Positions 9,422 through 19,132 of a stretch of DNA of 64,000 bases are shown here, one piece after another. The notes beneath the pieces were generated by a model. That model ran no database searches. It was not told the origin of the DNA and saw only the letters and a list, made by a program, of their open reading frames with translations. Each line of letters starts with the position of its first letter. Within the stretch, counting starts at the first letter, position 1. This stretch comes from CAZZBK01 sp964387325 (GTDB taxonomy: Bacteria; Planctomycetota; Planctomycetia; Pirellulales; PNKZ01). The stretch is taken from positions 3,186-67,185 of the forward strand of contig CAYLYE010000005.1 of NCBI GenBank assembly GCA_964387325.1, given 5' to 3'. The translations under genes and the position numbers were made by a program.

Positions 9422-12400
9422 TCACTCGTCGGTGTCCCAGGCGTTGAGCTGCTGCATCACGTCGCTCCAGGCGAGCGGCACACTCGGGATCGGCGTCGTG
9501 TCGTGGCCGGTGTGGTCGAGCTCGTCGGGCGTGGCGAGCACCTCGCTGACTTCCTGTTCGAGTGTCACGATCCATTGCGGCACGTCGAGCCCCGAGCCGG
9601 TCGGATGTTCGGCGAACTCGCCAATCTCCTGCTCGAGTAAGTTAAAGGCGAATGACGGCTGCCCGTGTCGCGCCTCGTCGATCGCGGGTCGCACCAGAGC
9701 GCGCATCCGGTCGACGGCGAGTGGCCGGACAAACCGTTCAGCGAGCAGATCGCCAATCGTCGGCAGTCGCATGCCGTACTGACGACACAGGTCCTGGTAC
9801 TTCTTTAAATGCCAGTCGGCCACGTCGTTCGTGCGTTGGGCGACCGCGCGGCGCCACAGCTCGGCCGCCGCCATGCGTCCGCTGCGCACCAACTCATCGT
9901 GCGCCACGCCGACCGGCTTGATCGTCCAAGCGAACCGCTGATAGCTGGCCTTGAGACGCAAGAAATCGAGCAGCGTGTAGAGCGCCTCGCCCCGATCGCT
10001 TTGCGTGGTCGTGGTGTTAAAGTCTTTATATTCGGCGTAGTTCTCGGCCACGGATTCAATGATGAGCGTCAACTGCTCGACGACCTGCGCGCGATTCAGG
10101 GGGCCGTCCAGATCATCGAGCAGCTTCTGCAAGCCGGGGCTCAGTTCGGCCTCGTCGGCGAGCGAACGGAGGTAGCTGTCGAGACCTTGATGCAAAATGG
10201 CGCGGAGGTTGCCAAGGTTGAGCCAGCGCGGGGTGAACAGTTCCGTGCCATAGCCTTGGATCAGATCGACGAGCGGCTGCCAGCGTTGCTTGTCGGAGAC
10301 TTTCTCCAGGGCCGACAAGCGGAGCGACCGGCTATGTTTGAGCCAGAGCTTGAGCGCCCCTTCGGTCACGAGTTGAATGGCCTCGATCAACTGCTGATCG
10401 GAGACATTCGACTCTTGCGCGCGACTGCTGGCCGCGTCGACGAGCGAGTGAATGATCGCCTGATACCCGAGCTCGAAGAGCCGGTCGAATTCGGTGACAA
10501 CCCCTTCCCCCTGGGGCCGATGCTGCTCCATTTCCTGTGACGTGAAGATGAGCTGCCGGGTCTCGTCGAGCAAGCCGAGGCGCGGTAGGCCACGCATCAA
10601 CACGGCCAGCAATTGCTGCACCGTGTGCGCGGCAACAATCTGTCGCGGGTCGCCGTTCTTGCTCAGCGGCACGTACAGCACCGGCTGGCTGAGCAGCTCT
10701 TGACGCAAGTTCGGGAACAACGTGTGTGCCGTCAGGGCGTCGCCGCGCAGCAAGGCGCGGAGCAATTGCGTCGAGAGCTGATCCCAGGCGGGCAGGTCGG
10801 CCTCTTGCTCGCGGCTCTCGATACTGGCGAGCATGTGACGCGCCGACTCGGTCATCTCGACGCAGGTGAGCACGACGCGACCCATGAGCGATTCTTTGAT
10901 GCGGCGGCGGCGATCGTATTCGACGAGCGCCTCGTGCGAGCCGCGCGGGTCGGCAATCCGGTAACTCTCGATCGCGGCGAGCAATTCGAGCAAGCCGCGA
11001 TGCAGCGTGCGGGCCTGATCGATCCAGTGCTTGATGGCCTCGACGCGACCCACGGGCTGCCCCGCGCCGAGGATGCCGCGACCGATGGTCCGCACGGCCG
11101 CAAGTTGCCATAGTCGGCCGAGCGTGACGAGATACTGAAGACGTCGCGCGATCCGCTGCGCTTCGGCATCGAGTTGGTCCTCGGTCATTTCCGGGCCCGA
11201 CTCGAGCGTCTCCCCCTCGAAGCCGTCGGCCGTGCTGTCGCGATACACGACCTCTTCATACGCCGCGCGGTAGCGATCGGCTTCGTCGCCGGTCTCTTCG
11301 TCCTCGGCCCCTTCGTCAAACTCGTTGCCTGCCGGGTGATCGGCGCGCGGCCGGCGCGATCTCTGTTCCCACTCGAAGTGCGGAGCCTCGCCATAGGCCT
11401 CGGCGTTGGCCTCGAAGTAGTCGAAGAGCTTGCGGGTGAGATTCCAACGTTCGTCGCTGTCGATCGCCGGAGGCGCGTCTCCGGCGGTCTCGACGTGCTC
11501 GTGCAGCAACCGCATCCAGCGCATCGCCAATTGATGAAACGAGTACGCGCCCTCGGCCAGCGGCATGGCCTCGCGCAGATCAGCGTGCTGACGCTCGAGG
11601 CGAAGANNNNNNNNNNTGGCCTCGTTCTGGCCGAGCCATTGGGTGAGCAACGCGCGCGAGGCAATGAAGTCGCGCTTCTGCAACAGGGCGTCGACGACCA
11701 GCGCGTACGACTTGGGTGAGTTGAAGCGCGTGACATGCTCGCGCCAAAAGCCCAGGTCACCGGCCGCCTCGCCGGCCAGATGCCAGGCGCTCAGCGCCGT
11801 GGCCACATGCCGGGCGGAGTCGGCCGCCTCACGACCGGAGAAGCCGTCGAGGCCGTGGACCTCGGTGCTGGCAAAGATGTCCCACCACCGCGCACGCATG
11901 AGCATGTTGTTGTTCAGCCGCTGCTCGACCTCGCGCTGGCCGCACGCGGCCGCCTCGCCCTGAGTGCGAGCGTACAGTCGAAAGATCTGTCGCACGAGAT
12001 GGATCAGCACGTCGACCCGGTGGTCGCGGGCACTATTCTCGACTGCGGCGAACAAGCTGAACTGCCCTTGAAAGCCGAGCATATTCCAGGGGTCGACCAG
12101 CGCGCCGCACTGGATCGCCCGTTCGAGCAAGTCTTCGATTTGCGATAAGCACTCGAGCGACCAGTTGAGCTGCCCTCGGTCGAGCGCGTGGTGACCCGAG
12201 GTGAGCAGGCTGTTGATCTCGCAGAGCATGCGCGCTGAGGCGACGGGGACGATCTCGGCTTGGCGGTGGCTCGCCTCGGGAAAACCCATCCGCGCGAACA
12301 GTTGCGCGAGATGCACGTGTTGCAATTGCGAGGCCCGGAGCTTGGCGAGTCGATTGTTCAGGTGCTGCCGCGCTCCGCCGAAGGGTTGCCGTAGCGCGGC

Positions 12401-13450
12401 AGCCTCGTCGCGCAGCCGATCGGCATGCGCGCCGGTCACGCGCGCGAGCAGTCGCTCGTAAAACGCGTCACGAAATTTCGCGATCTTGGGCATCAGTTTG
12501 CTGAAGGTAACCGACGAGTCGTGGGTGTCAGGCCCACGGCCTCCCATCGCCGCCGCCATCAACATCGTGCCCGCCAACACCGCCGCCGCTTCGAACATCC
12601 GCTCGCGTTCCGGAATCTCGCTGGGCTCGCGGGTCCGCTGCCAGATCGCTTCGAGCGTCACGCCTTGCGAGACGAACCGCCGGTAACGTCCTTGCTGATC
12701 GAGATGGTGGGGGTCCCATTGCCCGAAGAGAAAATTCGGCCGCTTGTTGACCGGATGATCGAAGTCATACGCCCGGGGGTCCAGGCTCCACTCGTCGAGC
12801 AGTTCGACGTCGAACCAGGCTTGATCGAGGATTTCGGGATCGGCTCCGCGGAGGATGTCGACCGCCAGTGAGATCAGTTCGTGATACTTGCCGGTGGCGA
12901 CGCCCACATCGCGCAGATACAACGGGATCGGCGCGACCCACTCGTTCTTATAGGGCTCGATGCGTTGCGGGGTGCGGAGCATGGCCACGGGCCGATAGCC
13001 GGTAAAATCATTGATCGCGTCGAGCGTACCGTCGAGCAGTCGTTGCGATTCGTTCCAAGGAGGTCCGAGTCGCAGCAAGGCTTCGCACGCTTTGGACAAA
13101 AACCACGGGCGGAACAAGGCGTCGTCGCTTTGGTGATGCAGCAAGTCGCGATGAAATTGGCGATAAAAGGTGGGCAAGCGACCAAAGGCCAACTCGACGA
13201 CGGTGGCGGCTTGCTCGGTCTCGCGAAAGGCGTCTTTACTCGACGCAAGCTCTTGCAGTTTCTGCTGTAGCAGCGAGCGAATGACTTCCCAGGGAGGGTG
13301 TTCCTCGGCCGGGAACCCCTCGGCGTAGCGGTAGAGATCGTTCAGGTTTCGGCGGAAGCGCACGTCGGGCGCCCCGGCGGAAAAGTTGAGGTAACCCAAC
13401 ATCTCTTCCAGCCGTAAGTCGTTGTCCTGATCCCGACTACGTCGTTCCAT
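9422..13450 (-). CDS. Large uncharacterised protein (1342 aa), contains an assembly gap
   Basis: A very long open frame with normal coding bias and no domain I recognise. It has no signal peptide and no transmembrane segment, and is rich in helical, Leu/Ala/Arg segments. A strongly acidic linker lies just after the middle (FDEGAEDEETGDEADRY), which suggests two large alpha-helical halves. Ten N bases (11607-11616) replace part of the coding sequence; the frame is open on both sides, so the protein appears intact apart from about four unknown residues. The start ATG 13450 has no clear ribosome-binding site. It sits alone, convergent with the TolC-like gene and divergent from the PQQ-propeller gene. 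No function can be proposed. Confidence 0.85.
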   Translation of the reverse strand: MERRSRDQDNDLRLEEMLGYLNFSAGAPDVRFRRNLNDLYRYAEGFPAEEHPPWEVIRSLLQQKLQELASSKDAFRETEQAATVVELAFGRLPTFYRQFHRDLLHHQSDDALFRPWFLSKACEALLRLGPPWNESQRLLDGTLDAINDFTGYRPVAMLRTPQRIEPYKNEWVAPIPLYLRDVGVATGKYHELISLAVDILRGADPEILDQAWFDVELLDEWSLDPRAYDFDHPVNKRPNFLFGQWDPHHLDQQGRYRRFVSQGVTLEAIWQRTREPSEIPERERMFEAAAVLAGTMLMAAAMGGRGPDTHDSSVTFSKLMPKIAKFRDAFYERLLARVTGAHADRLRDEAAALRQPFGGARQHLNNRLAKLRASQLQHVHLAQLFARMGFPEASHRQAEIVPVASARMLCEINSLLTSGHHALDRGQLNWSLECLSQIEDLLERAIQCGALVDPWNMLGFQGQFSLFAAVENSARDHRVDVLIHLVRQIFRLYARTQGEAAACGQREVEQRLNNNMLMRARWWDIFASTEVHGLDGFSGREAADSARHVATALSAWHLAGEAAGDLGFWREHVTRFNSPKSYALVVDALLQKRDFIASRALLTQWLGQNEAXXXXLRLERQHADLREAMPLAEGAYSFHQLAMRWMRLLHEHVETAGDAPPAIDSDERWNLTRKLFDYFEANAEAYGEAPHFEWEQRSRRPRADHPAGNEFDEGAEDEETGDEADRYRAAYEEVVYRDSTADGFEGETLESGPEMTEDQLDAEAQRIARRLQYLVTLGRLWQLAAVRTIGRGILGAGQPVGRVEAIKHWIDQARTLHRGLLELLAAIESYRIADPRGSHEALVEYDRRRRIKESLMGRVVLTCVEMTESARHMLASIESREQEADLPAWDQLSTQLLRALLRGDALTAHTLFPNLRQELLSQPVLYVPLSKNGDPRQIVAAHTVQQLLAVLMRGLPRLGLLDETRQLIFTSQEMEQHRPQGEGVVTEFDRLFELGYQAIIHSLVDAASSRAQESNVSDQQLIEAIQLVTEGALKLWLKHSRSLRLSALEKVSDKQRWQPLVDLIQGYGTELFTPRWLNLGNLRAILHQGLDSYLRSLADEAELSPGLQKLLDDLDGPLNRAQVVEQLTLIIESVAENYAEYKDFNTTTTQSDRGEALYTLLDFLRLKASYQRFAWTIKPVGVAHDELVRSGRMAAAELWRRAVAQRTNDVADWHLKKYQDLCRQYGMRLPTIGDLLAERFVRPLAVDRMRALVRPAIDEARHGQPSFAFNLLEQEIGEFAEHPTGSGLDVPQWIVTLEQEVSEVLATPDELDHTGHDTTPIPSVPLAWSDVMQQLNAWDTDE
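11607..11616. other. Assembly gap (10 N)
   Basis: Ten unknown bases inside the 1342-residue gene. The reading frame stays open across it when counted as exactly ten bases, which fits a correctly sized gap but could also occur by chance. Confidence 0.99.
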
Positions 13451-13673
13451 CGGACTTTATCTCGGCGAGCGCTTGTGTCTGGCTCTTAGACCGACCCGGT
13501 AGGCGGCAGCGTTTTTTGGCTGCGTTGGGCCATCGCGGAGACTATCATAAAATTTCACCTCGTCGATGGCCAAGGGGGCTCCCCCCAACTCGGTTTGCAG
13601 ATGATTTTTGGCTTCCGTTGGCGGCGACGCAGGGCGCAACGATCCCCATTCCTCGTTGGACAGAGGTTCTTCG

Positions 13674-14885
13674 ATGCTCGGCTCTACTCGGCAAATCGTT
13701 CTGGCGCTTGGGTTGCTGGCTTGTTCGTCGGTCGGCTGGGCTCAAGGAGTGGGCACCGGCATGATCGGCATCGAGAGCGCGCGGCGCGTGGGGCTCGAGC
13801 GACCGTGGATGTCGCGCGTGCAGCTCGACACGACCCGCGCCAAGCTCGAACATCTCGTGCTCAATCACAACATGCTCGTGGCGCAGACCTCGCAAGGAAC
13901 GATCCAGGCGATCGATGCTGAATCGGGCGCCACGCTCTGGACAACGCAGTTGCCGCGCCCCGATCACATCACCTCGGCCCCGGCGATCGGTGACTCGATC
14001 GTCGCGGTGACCAATGGCTCGAAACTCTATTTTCTCGACCGCAAGACCGGAGCGGAAAAGCACGCGCTACGCTTGCGTGGCGCGCCGGGCGCAGGGGCCG
14101 TCGTGGGTAAGGATCGTGCGTTTGTGCCGATGTTCTCCGGCGCGCTCGAAGGCTATCATCTGGCCCAACTGAGCGAGATCGATCATGAGCCGATGGTCTA
14201 TTACGCGGCCGGAGCCGCCGGATCGGCCCCCGTCGTCAGTGACAATCGCATCTATTGGGGAACGCTCAAAGGCTATGTCTTTGGCGACGATCAGAAGAGC
14301 ACCGGTCGACGCTTTCGTTTCGATACCGGTGGACCCATCTATGGCTCGGTTGCTCATCGTGCGATTCCCAAGAAAGATGGCTGGCTCTATGCCGGCTCGC
14401 ATGACGGATCAGTCTACGCGCTCAACGATCGTCGTGGTGTGCTGATTTGGCGCTATAACGTCGGTTCGCCGATTGTCGAATCGGTCGTGGCGATTGGCGA
14501 TGCCGTGTATGCCCCCGCCGACGCAGGCGGTTTGACCAAGCTCGAGGCCGACACGGGCCGCGCCCTCTGGTGGGCACCGAGCGTCAAACGGTTTGTCGCG
14601 GCCAGCCAGGCCCGGGTCTACGCCTTTGACACGATCCATCGCTTGTTGATTCTCGACGCGGCGACCGGCGGCTTGTTGGGCACGCTTTCCAGCGAACTCT
14701 GCCAAGTCTCACTCGTCAACGACCGCACAGATCGTCTCTACCTGGCGACACCGCAGGGACTCGTGCAATGCCTGCGCGAGATCGAGTTGACCAAACCACT
14801 CGATCACAAAGCCCCACCGCCGGAGAAGCCCGCCGCTCCGCCGCCGTCAGACACTCCCGCCGGCGAAGCGCCCGCGACGATGTAA
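13674..14885 (+). CDS. Exported PQQ-like beta-propeller repeat protein
   Basis: A 403-residue protein starting at ATG 13674, with GAGG 7 bp upstream; an upstream in-frame ATG at 13608 would bury the signal peptide. The N-terminus MLGSTRQIVLALGLLACSS is a Sec signal. The body consists of repeated propeller blades with the pattern 'IDAESGATLWTTQL', 'LDRKTGAEKHALRL', 'LEADTGRALWW', 'LDAATGGLLGTL'. The C-terminus is a Pro/Ala-rich tail. BamB-like outer-membrane assembly factors and PQQ enzymes share this fold, but no PQQ-binding residues can be assigned, so it is probably a structural or binding protein of the periplasm. Confidence 0.85.
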   Translation: MLGSTRQIVLALGLLACSSVGWAQGVGTGMIGIESARRVGLERPWMSRVQLDTTRAKLEHLVLNHNMLVAQTSQGTIQAIDAESGATLWTTQLPRPDHITSAPAIGDSIVAVTNGSKLYFLDRKTGAEKHALRLRGAPGAGAVVGKDRAFVPMFSGALEGYHLAQLSEIDHEPMVYYAAGAAGSAPVVSDNRIYWGTLKGYVFGDDQKSTGRRFRFDTGGPIYGSVAHRAIPKKDGWLYAGSHDGSVYALNDRRGVLIWRYNVGSPIVESVVAIGDAVYAPADAGGLTKLEADTGRALWWAPSVKRFVAASQARVYAFDTIHRLLILDAATGGLLGTLSSELCQVSLVNDRTDRLYLATPQGLVQCLREIELTKPLDHKAPPPEKPAAPPPSDTPAGEAPATM

Positions 14886-14915
14886 TCGCCCGAGCAGGAA
14901 ACACAGAGGAGGGTT

Positions 14916-15050
14916 GGAACCACAGATGAACACCGATGAACACGGATTGGAAAGGATGAAGGATGAAACGCTGTCGTGTGAACTGTCCGTTTGTGGACCA
15001 CTCCTCCACCCATTTCCCATCTGTGTTCATCGGTGTTCATCTGTGGTTCC
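14916..15050. repeat. Long inverted repeat (32-bp arms) between propeller gene and purH
   Basis: The left arm at 14916-14947 begins GGAACCACAGATGAACACCG. The right arm at 15019-15050 is its reverse complement at 31 of 32 positions. The loop is 71 bp. Within each arm the decamer GATGAACACC is nearly repeated in tandem. Arms containing this CACAGATGAACACCGATGAACAC-like string are, as I recall, scattered through many planctomycete and related genomes, so this may be a dispersed REP/MITE-like element (recollection, not searched). It has no coding content. Confidence 0.8.
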
Positions 15051-15171
15051 CGTTCGTTCTCCGATTCTCCTCGTGACCACGGGCCCGTTTTACGAGCCGC
15101 CGCAAAGTTGCTAGACTCCGGTTCTGCAATCTCTCGAACCGTTTTACTAGTAGCGCGGACTTCACGATCTC

Positions 15172-16737
15172 ATGTCTCGTATTCGCATCGCCCGAGCTCT
15201 CATCAGCGTTAGTGACAAGTCGGGACTGGCCGAGTTGGCCGCCGGGCTTGTCGCTCAAGGGGTTGAACTCATCAGCTCCGGAGGGACGCACAAGTTCCTT
15301 GAATCCAAAGGCTTCAAGGTCCGCGAGGTGTCGGCCTACACCGGCTTTCCCGAGATGATGGACGGCCGGGTCAAAACGCTGCACCCGAAAATTCATGGCG
15401 GCATCCTCGCTCGCCGCAATGTCGAGGAAGATTTGCACCTCGCCCAGCAGCATGGCATCGAGTTGATCGACCTCGTGGTGGTCAATCTCTACCCCTTCGA
15501 GCAGACGGTCGCCAAGCCCGGCGTGGCCGACGCCGAGGTGATCGAGAACATCGACATCGGTGGTCCGTCGTTGGTACGCGGCGCGGCCAAGAACCATGCC
15601 TTCGTGGCGATCGTCACCTGTCCGAGCCAATATCCGGCCGTGCTCGCCGAGTTACAGCAAGGAGGCACGACCTACGAACTGCGTCGCCGGTTGGCCGGCG
15701 AGGCCTACGCTCATACTGCCCGCTACGACTCGGCGATCGCCAACTATTTTGAGCGGCCCGCGGCCGACGGTCCGTTTCCATCGCAGCTGCGCGTGACCCT
15801 CTCGCGGCAAGAGGTTTTACGTTACGGCGAGAATCCGCATCAGGCGGCGGCCGTGTACTCGGCGCCGGGCGCGTTGAGCGACAGTCTCGTGTCGGCCCGT
15901 AAACTGCATGGCAAAGAGCTCTCGTACAACAACTTGCTCGACCTGGATAGCGCGCTGGCGATTGTCCGTGGCATCGGGTCTCCGGCGGCCGCCGTGATCA
16001 AGCACAACAATCCTTGCGGCGCGGCGTGTGCTGAGCGTCTTTCGGTCGCCGCCCGCAACGCGCTCGATGGCGATCCCGTGAGTGCATTTGGCTCGATCAT
16101 CGCCTTCAATCACGCGGTCGATGCCGCGACGGCCGAGGTGCTCAGCGAGCCGGGCCGATTCATCGAGGCGATCGTGGCCCCGTCGTTCGATCCAGCCGCG
16201 GTCGAAATTCTGACCACCAAGCCGAAGTGGAAAGCCAACGTCCGGTTGCTCGAGGTCGGCTCGCTTCACGACGCCGTGGCGTCGTTTGAATTGCGGCAAC
16301 TCGCTGGCGGCATGCTGATGCAGTCGGCCGACACGCTCGCCGATCCGGAGAGTGAATGGCGCGTCGTGACTGAAACCCAACCGACGAGTGAACAGTGGGC
16401 CGACTTGCGTTTCGCCTGGCAGTTGGTGCGGTTCGTGAAGAGCAATGCCATCGTGCTTGCCAAAGACAACGCGCTGGTGGGGGTCGGTGCCGGACAAATG
16501 AGCCGCGTCGACTCGACCCAGATTGCGATTAGCAAGGCGGCCGCGCGGGCCCAGGGCTCGGCGCTGGGCTCCGACGCCTTTTTTCCCTTTCCCGACTCGA
16601 TCCAACTGGCGGCCCAAGCGGGCGTCGCGGCCATCATTCAGCCAGGCGGATCGAAGCAGGACGAAGCGGTGATCGCGGCGTGCAATGAACGTAAGCTGCC
16701 GATGATCTTCACCGGTCGGCGTCATTTCAAACACTAA
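15172..16737 (+). CDS. purH: Bifunctional AICAR formyltransferase/IMP cyclohydrolase
   Basis: A 521-residue enzyme, the usual length, catalysing the last two steps of de novo IMP synthesis. The N-terminal MGS-like cyclohydrolase domain shows ISVSDKSGL, ELISSGGTHKFLESKGF and KTLHPKIHGGILARR. The C-terminal transformylase domain shows YGENPHQAA, the Lys-His pair in VIKHNNPCGAA, and DPVSAFGSIIAFN. It ends with the family-typical FTGRRHFKH. The gene is followed at 23 bp by trpC in the same direction, so the two are probably cotranscribed. Confidence 0.98.
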   Translation: MSRIRIARALISVSDKSGLAELAAGLVAQGVELISSGGTHKFLESKGFKVREVSAYTGFPEMMDGRVKTLHPKIHGGILARRNVEEDLHLAQQHGIELIDLVVVNLYPFEQTVAKPGVADAEVIENIDIGGPSLVRGAAKNHAFVAIVTCPSQYPAVLAELQQGGTTYELRRRLAGEAYAHTARYDSAIANYFERPAADGPFPSQLRVTLSRQEVLRYGENPHQAAAVYSAPGALSDSLVSARKLHGKELSYNNLLDLDSALAIVRGIGSPAAAVIKHNNPCGAACAERLSVAARNALDGDPVSAFGSIIAFNHAVDAATAEVLSEPGRFIEAIVAPSFDPAAVEILTTKPKWKANVRLLEVGSLHDAVASFELRQLAGGMLMQSADTLADPESEWRVVTETQPTSEQWADLRFAWQLVRFVKSNAIVLAKDNALVGVGAGQMSRVDSTQIAISKAAARAQGSALGSDAFFPFPDSIQLAAQAGVAAIIQPGGSKQDEAVIAACNERKLPMIFTGRRHFKH

Positions 16738-16760
16738 ACTCGCTGGCGACGCGAATAACG

Positions 16761-17543
16761 ATGTCGACCATTCTTGAACGCATCGTGGCCACCAAGCGGG
16801 GCGAGATCGCCGCGGCGCGCGAGCGTTGCAGCGAGCGCGAACTCGAACTGCGCGTCGCGCAAGCTCCCGCCGTGCGAGATTTCTTCGCCGCGCTCGCCGC
16901 CCCAGGGGGCATCAAACTGATCGCCGAAGTAAAGAAGGCCAGCCCCTCGAAGGGGATCATCCGCGCTGACTTCCACCCGGTCGAGATCGCCGAGACCTAC
17001 TCGACGCACGGGGCCACGTGCCTGAGCGTGCTCACCGACGAACCGTTTTTTCAAGGCTCGCTCGAATATCTGCGGCTGATTCGCGCCGCCGTGGCGACAC
17101 CGCTCTTGCGCAAGGATTTTATTCTCGACGCCTATCAACTGCTTGAAGCCCGTGCGGCCGGGGCCGACGCCGTGCTGCTGATCGCCGAGTGCCTCGACGA
17201 TTGTCAGTTGCGGTCACTCCACAATCGGGCATTGGAACTTCAACTTACGCCGCTTGTCGAACTGTACGAGCCCAGCAATTTGCCGCGCGTACTCGACGCC
17301 GGCGCGACGCTCGTGGGCATCAACAATCGCAATCTGCACACGTTCGAGGTCGATCTGCACCACACGCTGCGGCTGCTCGAAGCGATTCCCGACGAGTGTC
17401 TCGTCGTCGCCGAGAGTGGCATCCACTCGCGTGATGATGTGAAGTTGCTCGAGTCGGCCGGAGTCGACGCGATGCTGGTGGGCGAAAGCCTGATGCGGCA
17501 AGCCGATATCGGCGCGGCCGTCGATCGACTCCTGGGACGCTGA
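16761..17543 (+). CDS. trpC: Indole-3-glycerol phosphate synthase
   Basis: A 260-residue TIM-barrel enzyme of tryptophan synthesis that closes the indole ring of CdRP. Diagnostic segments are LIAEVKKASPSKGIIR (catalytic Lys and phosphate site), PLLRKDFILDAYQL, VGINNRNLHTFEVD and VVAESGIHSRDDV. It lacks a fused TrpF domain. It stands apart from other trp genes, between purH and an amidase gene 8 bp downstream, which suggests a mixed operon rather than a trp operon. Confidence 0.98.
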   Translation: MSTILERIVATKRGEIAAARERCSERELELRVAQAPAVRDFFAALAAPGGIKLIAEVKKASPSKGIIRADFHPVEIAETYSTHGATCLSVLTDEPFFQGSLEYLRLIRAAVATPLLRKDFILDAYQLLEARAAGADAVLLIAECLDDCQLRSLHNRALELQLTPLVELYEPSNLPRVLDAGATLVGINNRNLHTFEVDLHHTLRLLEAIPDECLVVAESGIHSRDDVKLLESAGVDAMLVGESLMRQADIGAAVDRLLGR

Positions 17544-17550
17544 GGCTCGA

Positions 17551-19122
17551 ATGCATTTGCCGCCGCTCGATCCTGCCTTGCCGAGAGTCGAGTCGCCGCT
17601 GGTCGGTCTGAGCGCGGTCGAGTTGGCCCGACGATTTCGCGACGGACTCAACTCGGCCGAGGAAATTGTCGCGGCGCATATCGTTCGCATCGAGGCCGTT
17701 GACCCTCGGTTGAACGCCGTGGTCGTGCGCTGTTTTGAACATGCCCGAGCCACGGCTCGGGGACAAGATGAGCGTCGGCGACGTGGCGAGTCGCTCGGTC
17801 CGCTAGCAGGCGTGCCGATGACGATCAAGGAATGCTTTGATGTCGCCGCTCTGCCAACCACGATGGGCTTAAACTCGTGGCGCGACCGTATCGCCAAGGT
17901 CGATTCGCCGCTGGTCGCGCGGTTGCGAGCCGCAGGGGCCATCATCCTCGGCAAGACCAACGTGCCGCAGCTCATGCTCATGCACGAGACCGACAATCCG
18001 CTCTACGGTCGCACGCGGCATCCGTTGAGCGCGAACCGCTCGCCTGGCGGCAGCAGCGGTGGCGAGGCCGCGATCATTGCCGCGCTCGGCTCACCCTTGG
18101 GGCTGGGAAGCGATCTTGGCGGGAGCATCCGACAGCCGGCACATGCCTGCGGCATCGCGGGACTCAAGCCCACGGCACAACGTCTCTCGACGCTCGGTTG
18201 TCCCTCGGCGTTCGACGGCCTCGAAGCGATGAGCGTGCAGCCGGGCCCGTTGGCCCGCTCGGTCGCCGATCTGGCGCTGGCCATGCAGGTGCTTGCGGCC
18301 CCAGGGCTCGAACAGCTCGACCCGCAGGTGCCACCGGTTCCTTGGCCTGATATGGATCAAGTTGATGTCACGAAGTTGCGGGTGGGCTACTGGAGCGACG
18401 ACGGCGTGTTTCGCGCCAGCCCCGCGGTTCGCCGCGCGGTCGACGAGGCCGCGGCCGCCTTGCAAAATGCGGGCGTGACCGTCGAGCCTTTTACGCCACC
18501 GCAACTCAAGCCTGCGGTGCGACTGTACTTTCGCATCATCAGTGCCGACGGTGGACGCAATGCGCGCCGTCTGCTGGCCGACGGACCTCGCAACCCCACG
18601 GTTGCTCGACTGGTGCGATTAGGGGCCATGCCTGGCTGGATCCGTCCGCTGCTCGGTAGGCTGCTGAACCTGATCGGACAGCGTGGCCTGGCGGCGATGA
18701 TTCGCTCGACCGGCTTGAGCACAACCGACGATTTCTGGCGACTGACCCGTGAGTGCCGCGCGTACATTCGCACGTTGCAGCACGCGCTCGACGAACATCG
18801 TTACGATGCGCTGCTCTGTCCGCCGCACGCCTTGGTCGCGCTCACGCATGGTAGTTTCGACTACTTGGCGAGTGCGGCCAGTTATGTGATGCTGCCCAAC
18901 CTGCTCGGTTTTCCGGCCGGGGTCGTGCCGTGGACCACGGTTCGCCGCGGCGAAGAGAGCGACCGACGCGCCAGTCACGATTGGGTCGAGCGCGCCGCGC
19001 TGGCTGTCGAGGCCGACAGCTCCGGTCTGCCGGTGGGGGTGCAGTTCGTGGCGCGGCCGTGGCGCGAAGATGTGGTGCTGCGGCTGATGGCGCTCGTCGA
19101 GGAGCGGCGCCCCGGGGCGTGA
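17551..19122 (+). CDS. Amidase-signature family hydrolase
   Basis: A 523-residue member of the amidase signature family. The catalytic triad can be placed as Lys93 (MTIKECFD), cis-Ser168 in SPGGSSGGEAA and nucleophile Ser192 in LGSDLGGSIR. The Lys-Ser (75) and Ser-Ser (24) spacings equal those of mammalian fatty acid amide hydrolase. No GatB or GatC gene is nearby, and the C-terminal half looks more like FAAH-type amidases than GatA, so a tRNA amidotransferase role is unlikely. The substrate is unknown. It lies 8 bp behind trpC and is probably in the same transcript. Confidence 0.9.
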   Translation: MHLPPLDPALPRVESPLVGLSAVELARRFRDGLNSAEEIVAAHIVRIEAVDPRLNAVVVRCFEHARATARGQDERRRRGESLGPLAGVPMTIKECFDVAALPTTMGLNSWRDRIAKVDSPLVARLRAAGAIILGKTNVPQLMLMHETDNPLYGRTRHPLSANRSPGGSSGGEAAIIAALGSPLGLGSDLGGSIRQPAHACGIAGLKPTAQRLSTLGCPSAFDGLEAMSVQPGPLARSVADLALAMQVLAAPGLEQLDPQVPPVPWPDMDQVDVTKLRVGYWSDDGVFRASPAVRRAVDEAAAALQNAGVTVEPFTPPQLKPAVRLYFRIISADGGRNARRLLADGPRNPTVARLVRLGAMPGWIRPLLGRLLNLIGQRGLAAMIRSTGLSTTDDFWRLTRECRAYIRTLQHALDEHRYDALLCPPHALVALTHGSFDYLASAASYVMLPNLLGFPAGVVPWTTVRRGEESDRRASHDWVERAALAVEADSSGLPVGVQFVARPWREDVVLRLMALVEERRPGA

Positions 19123-19132
19123 CCTTGTCGCG

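Noticed and set aside
17551..19122. Amidase as GatA of the tRNA amidotransferase
   Set aside because: No GatB or GatC nearby and sequence closer to FAAH-type amidases.
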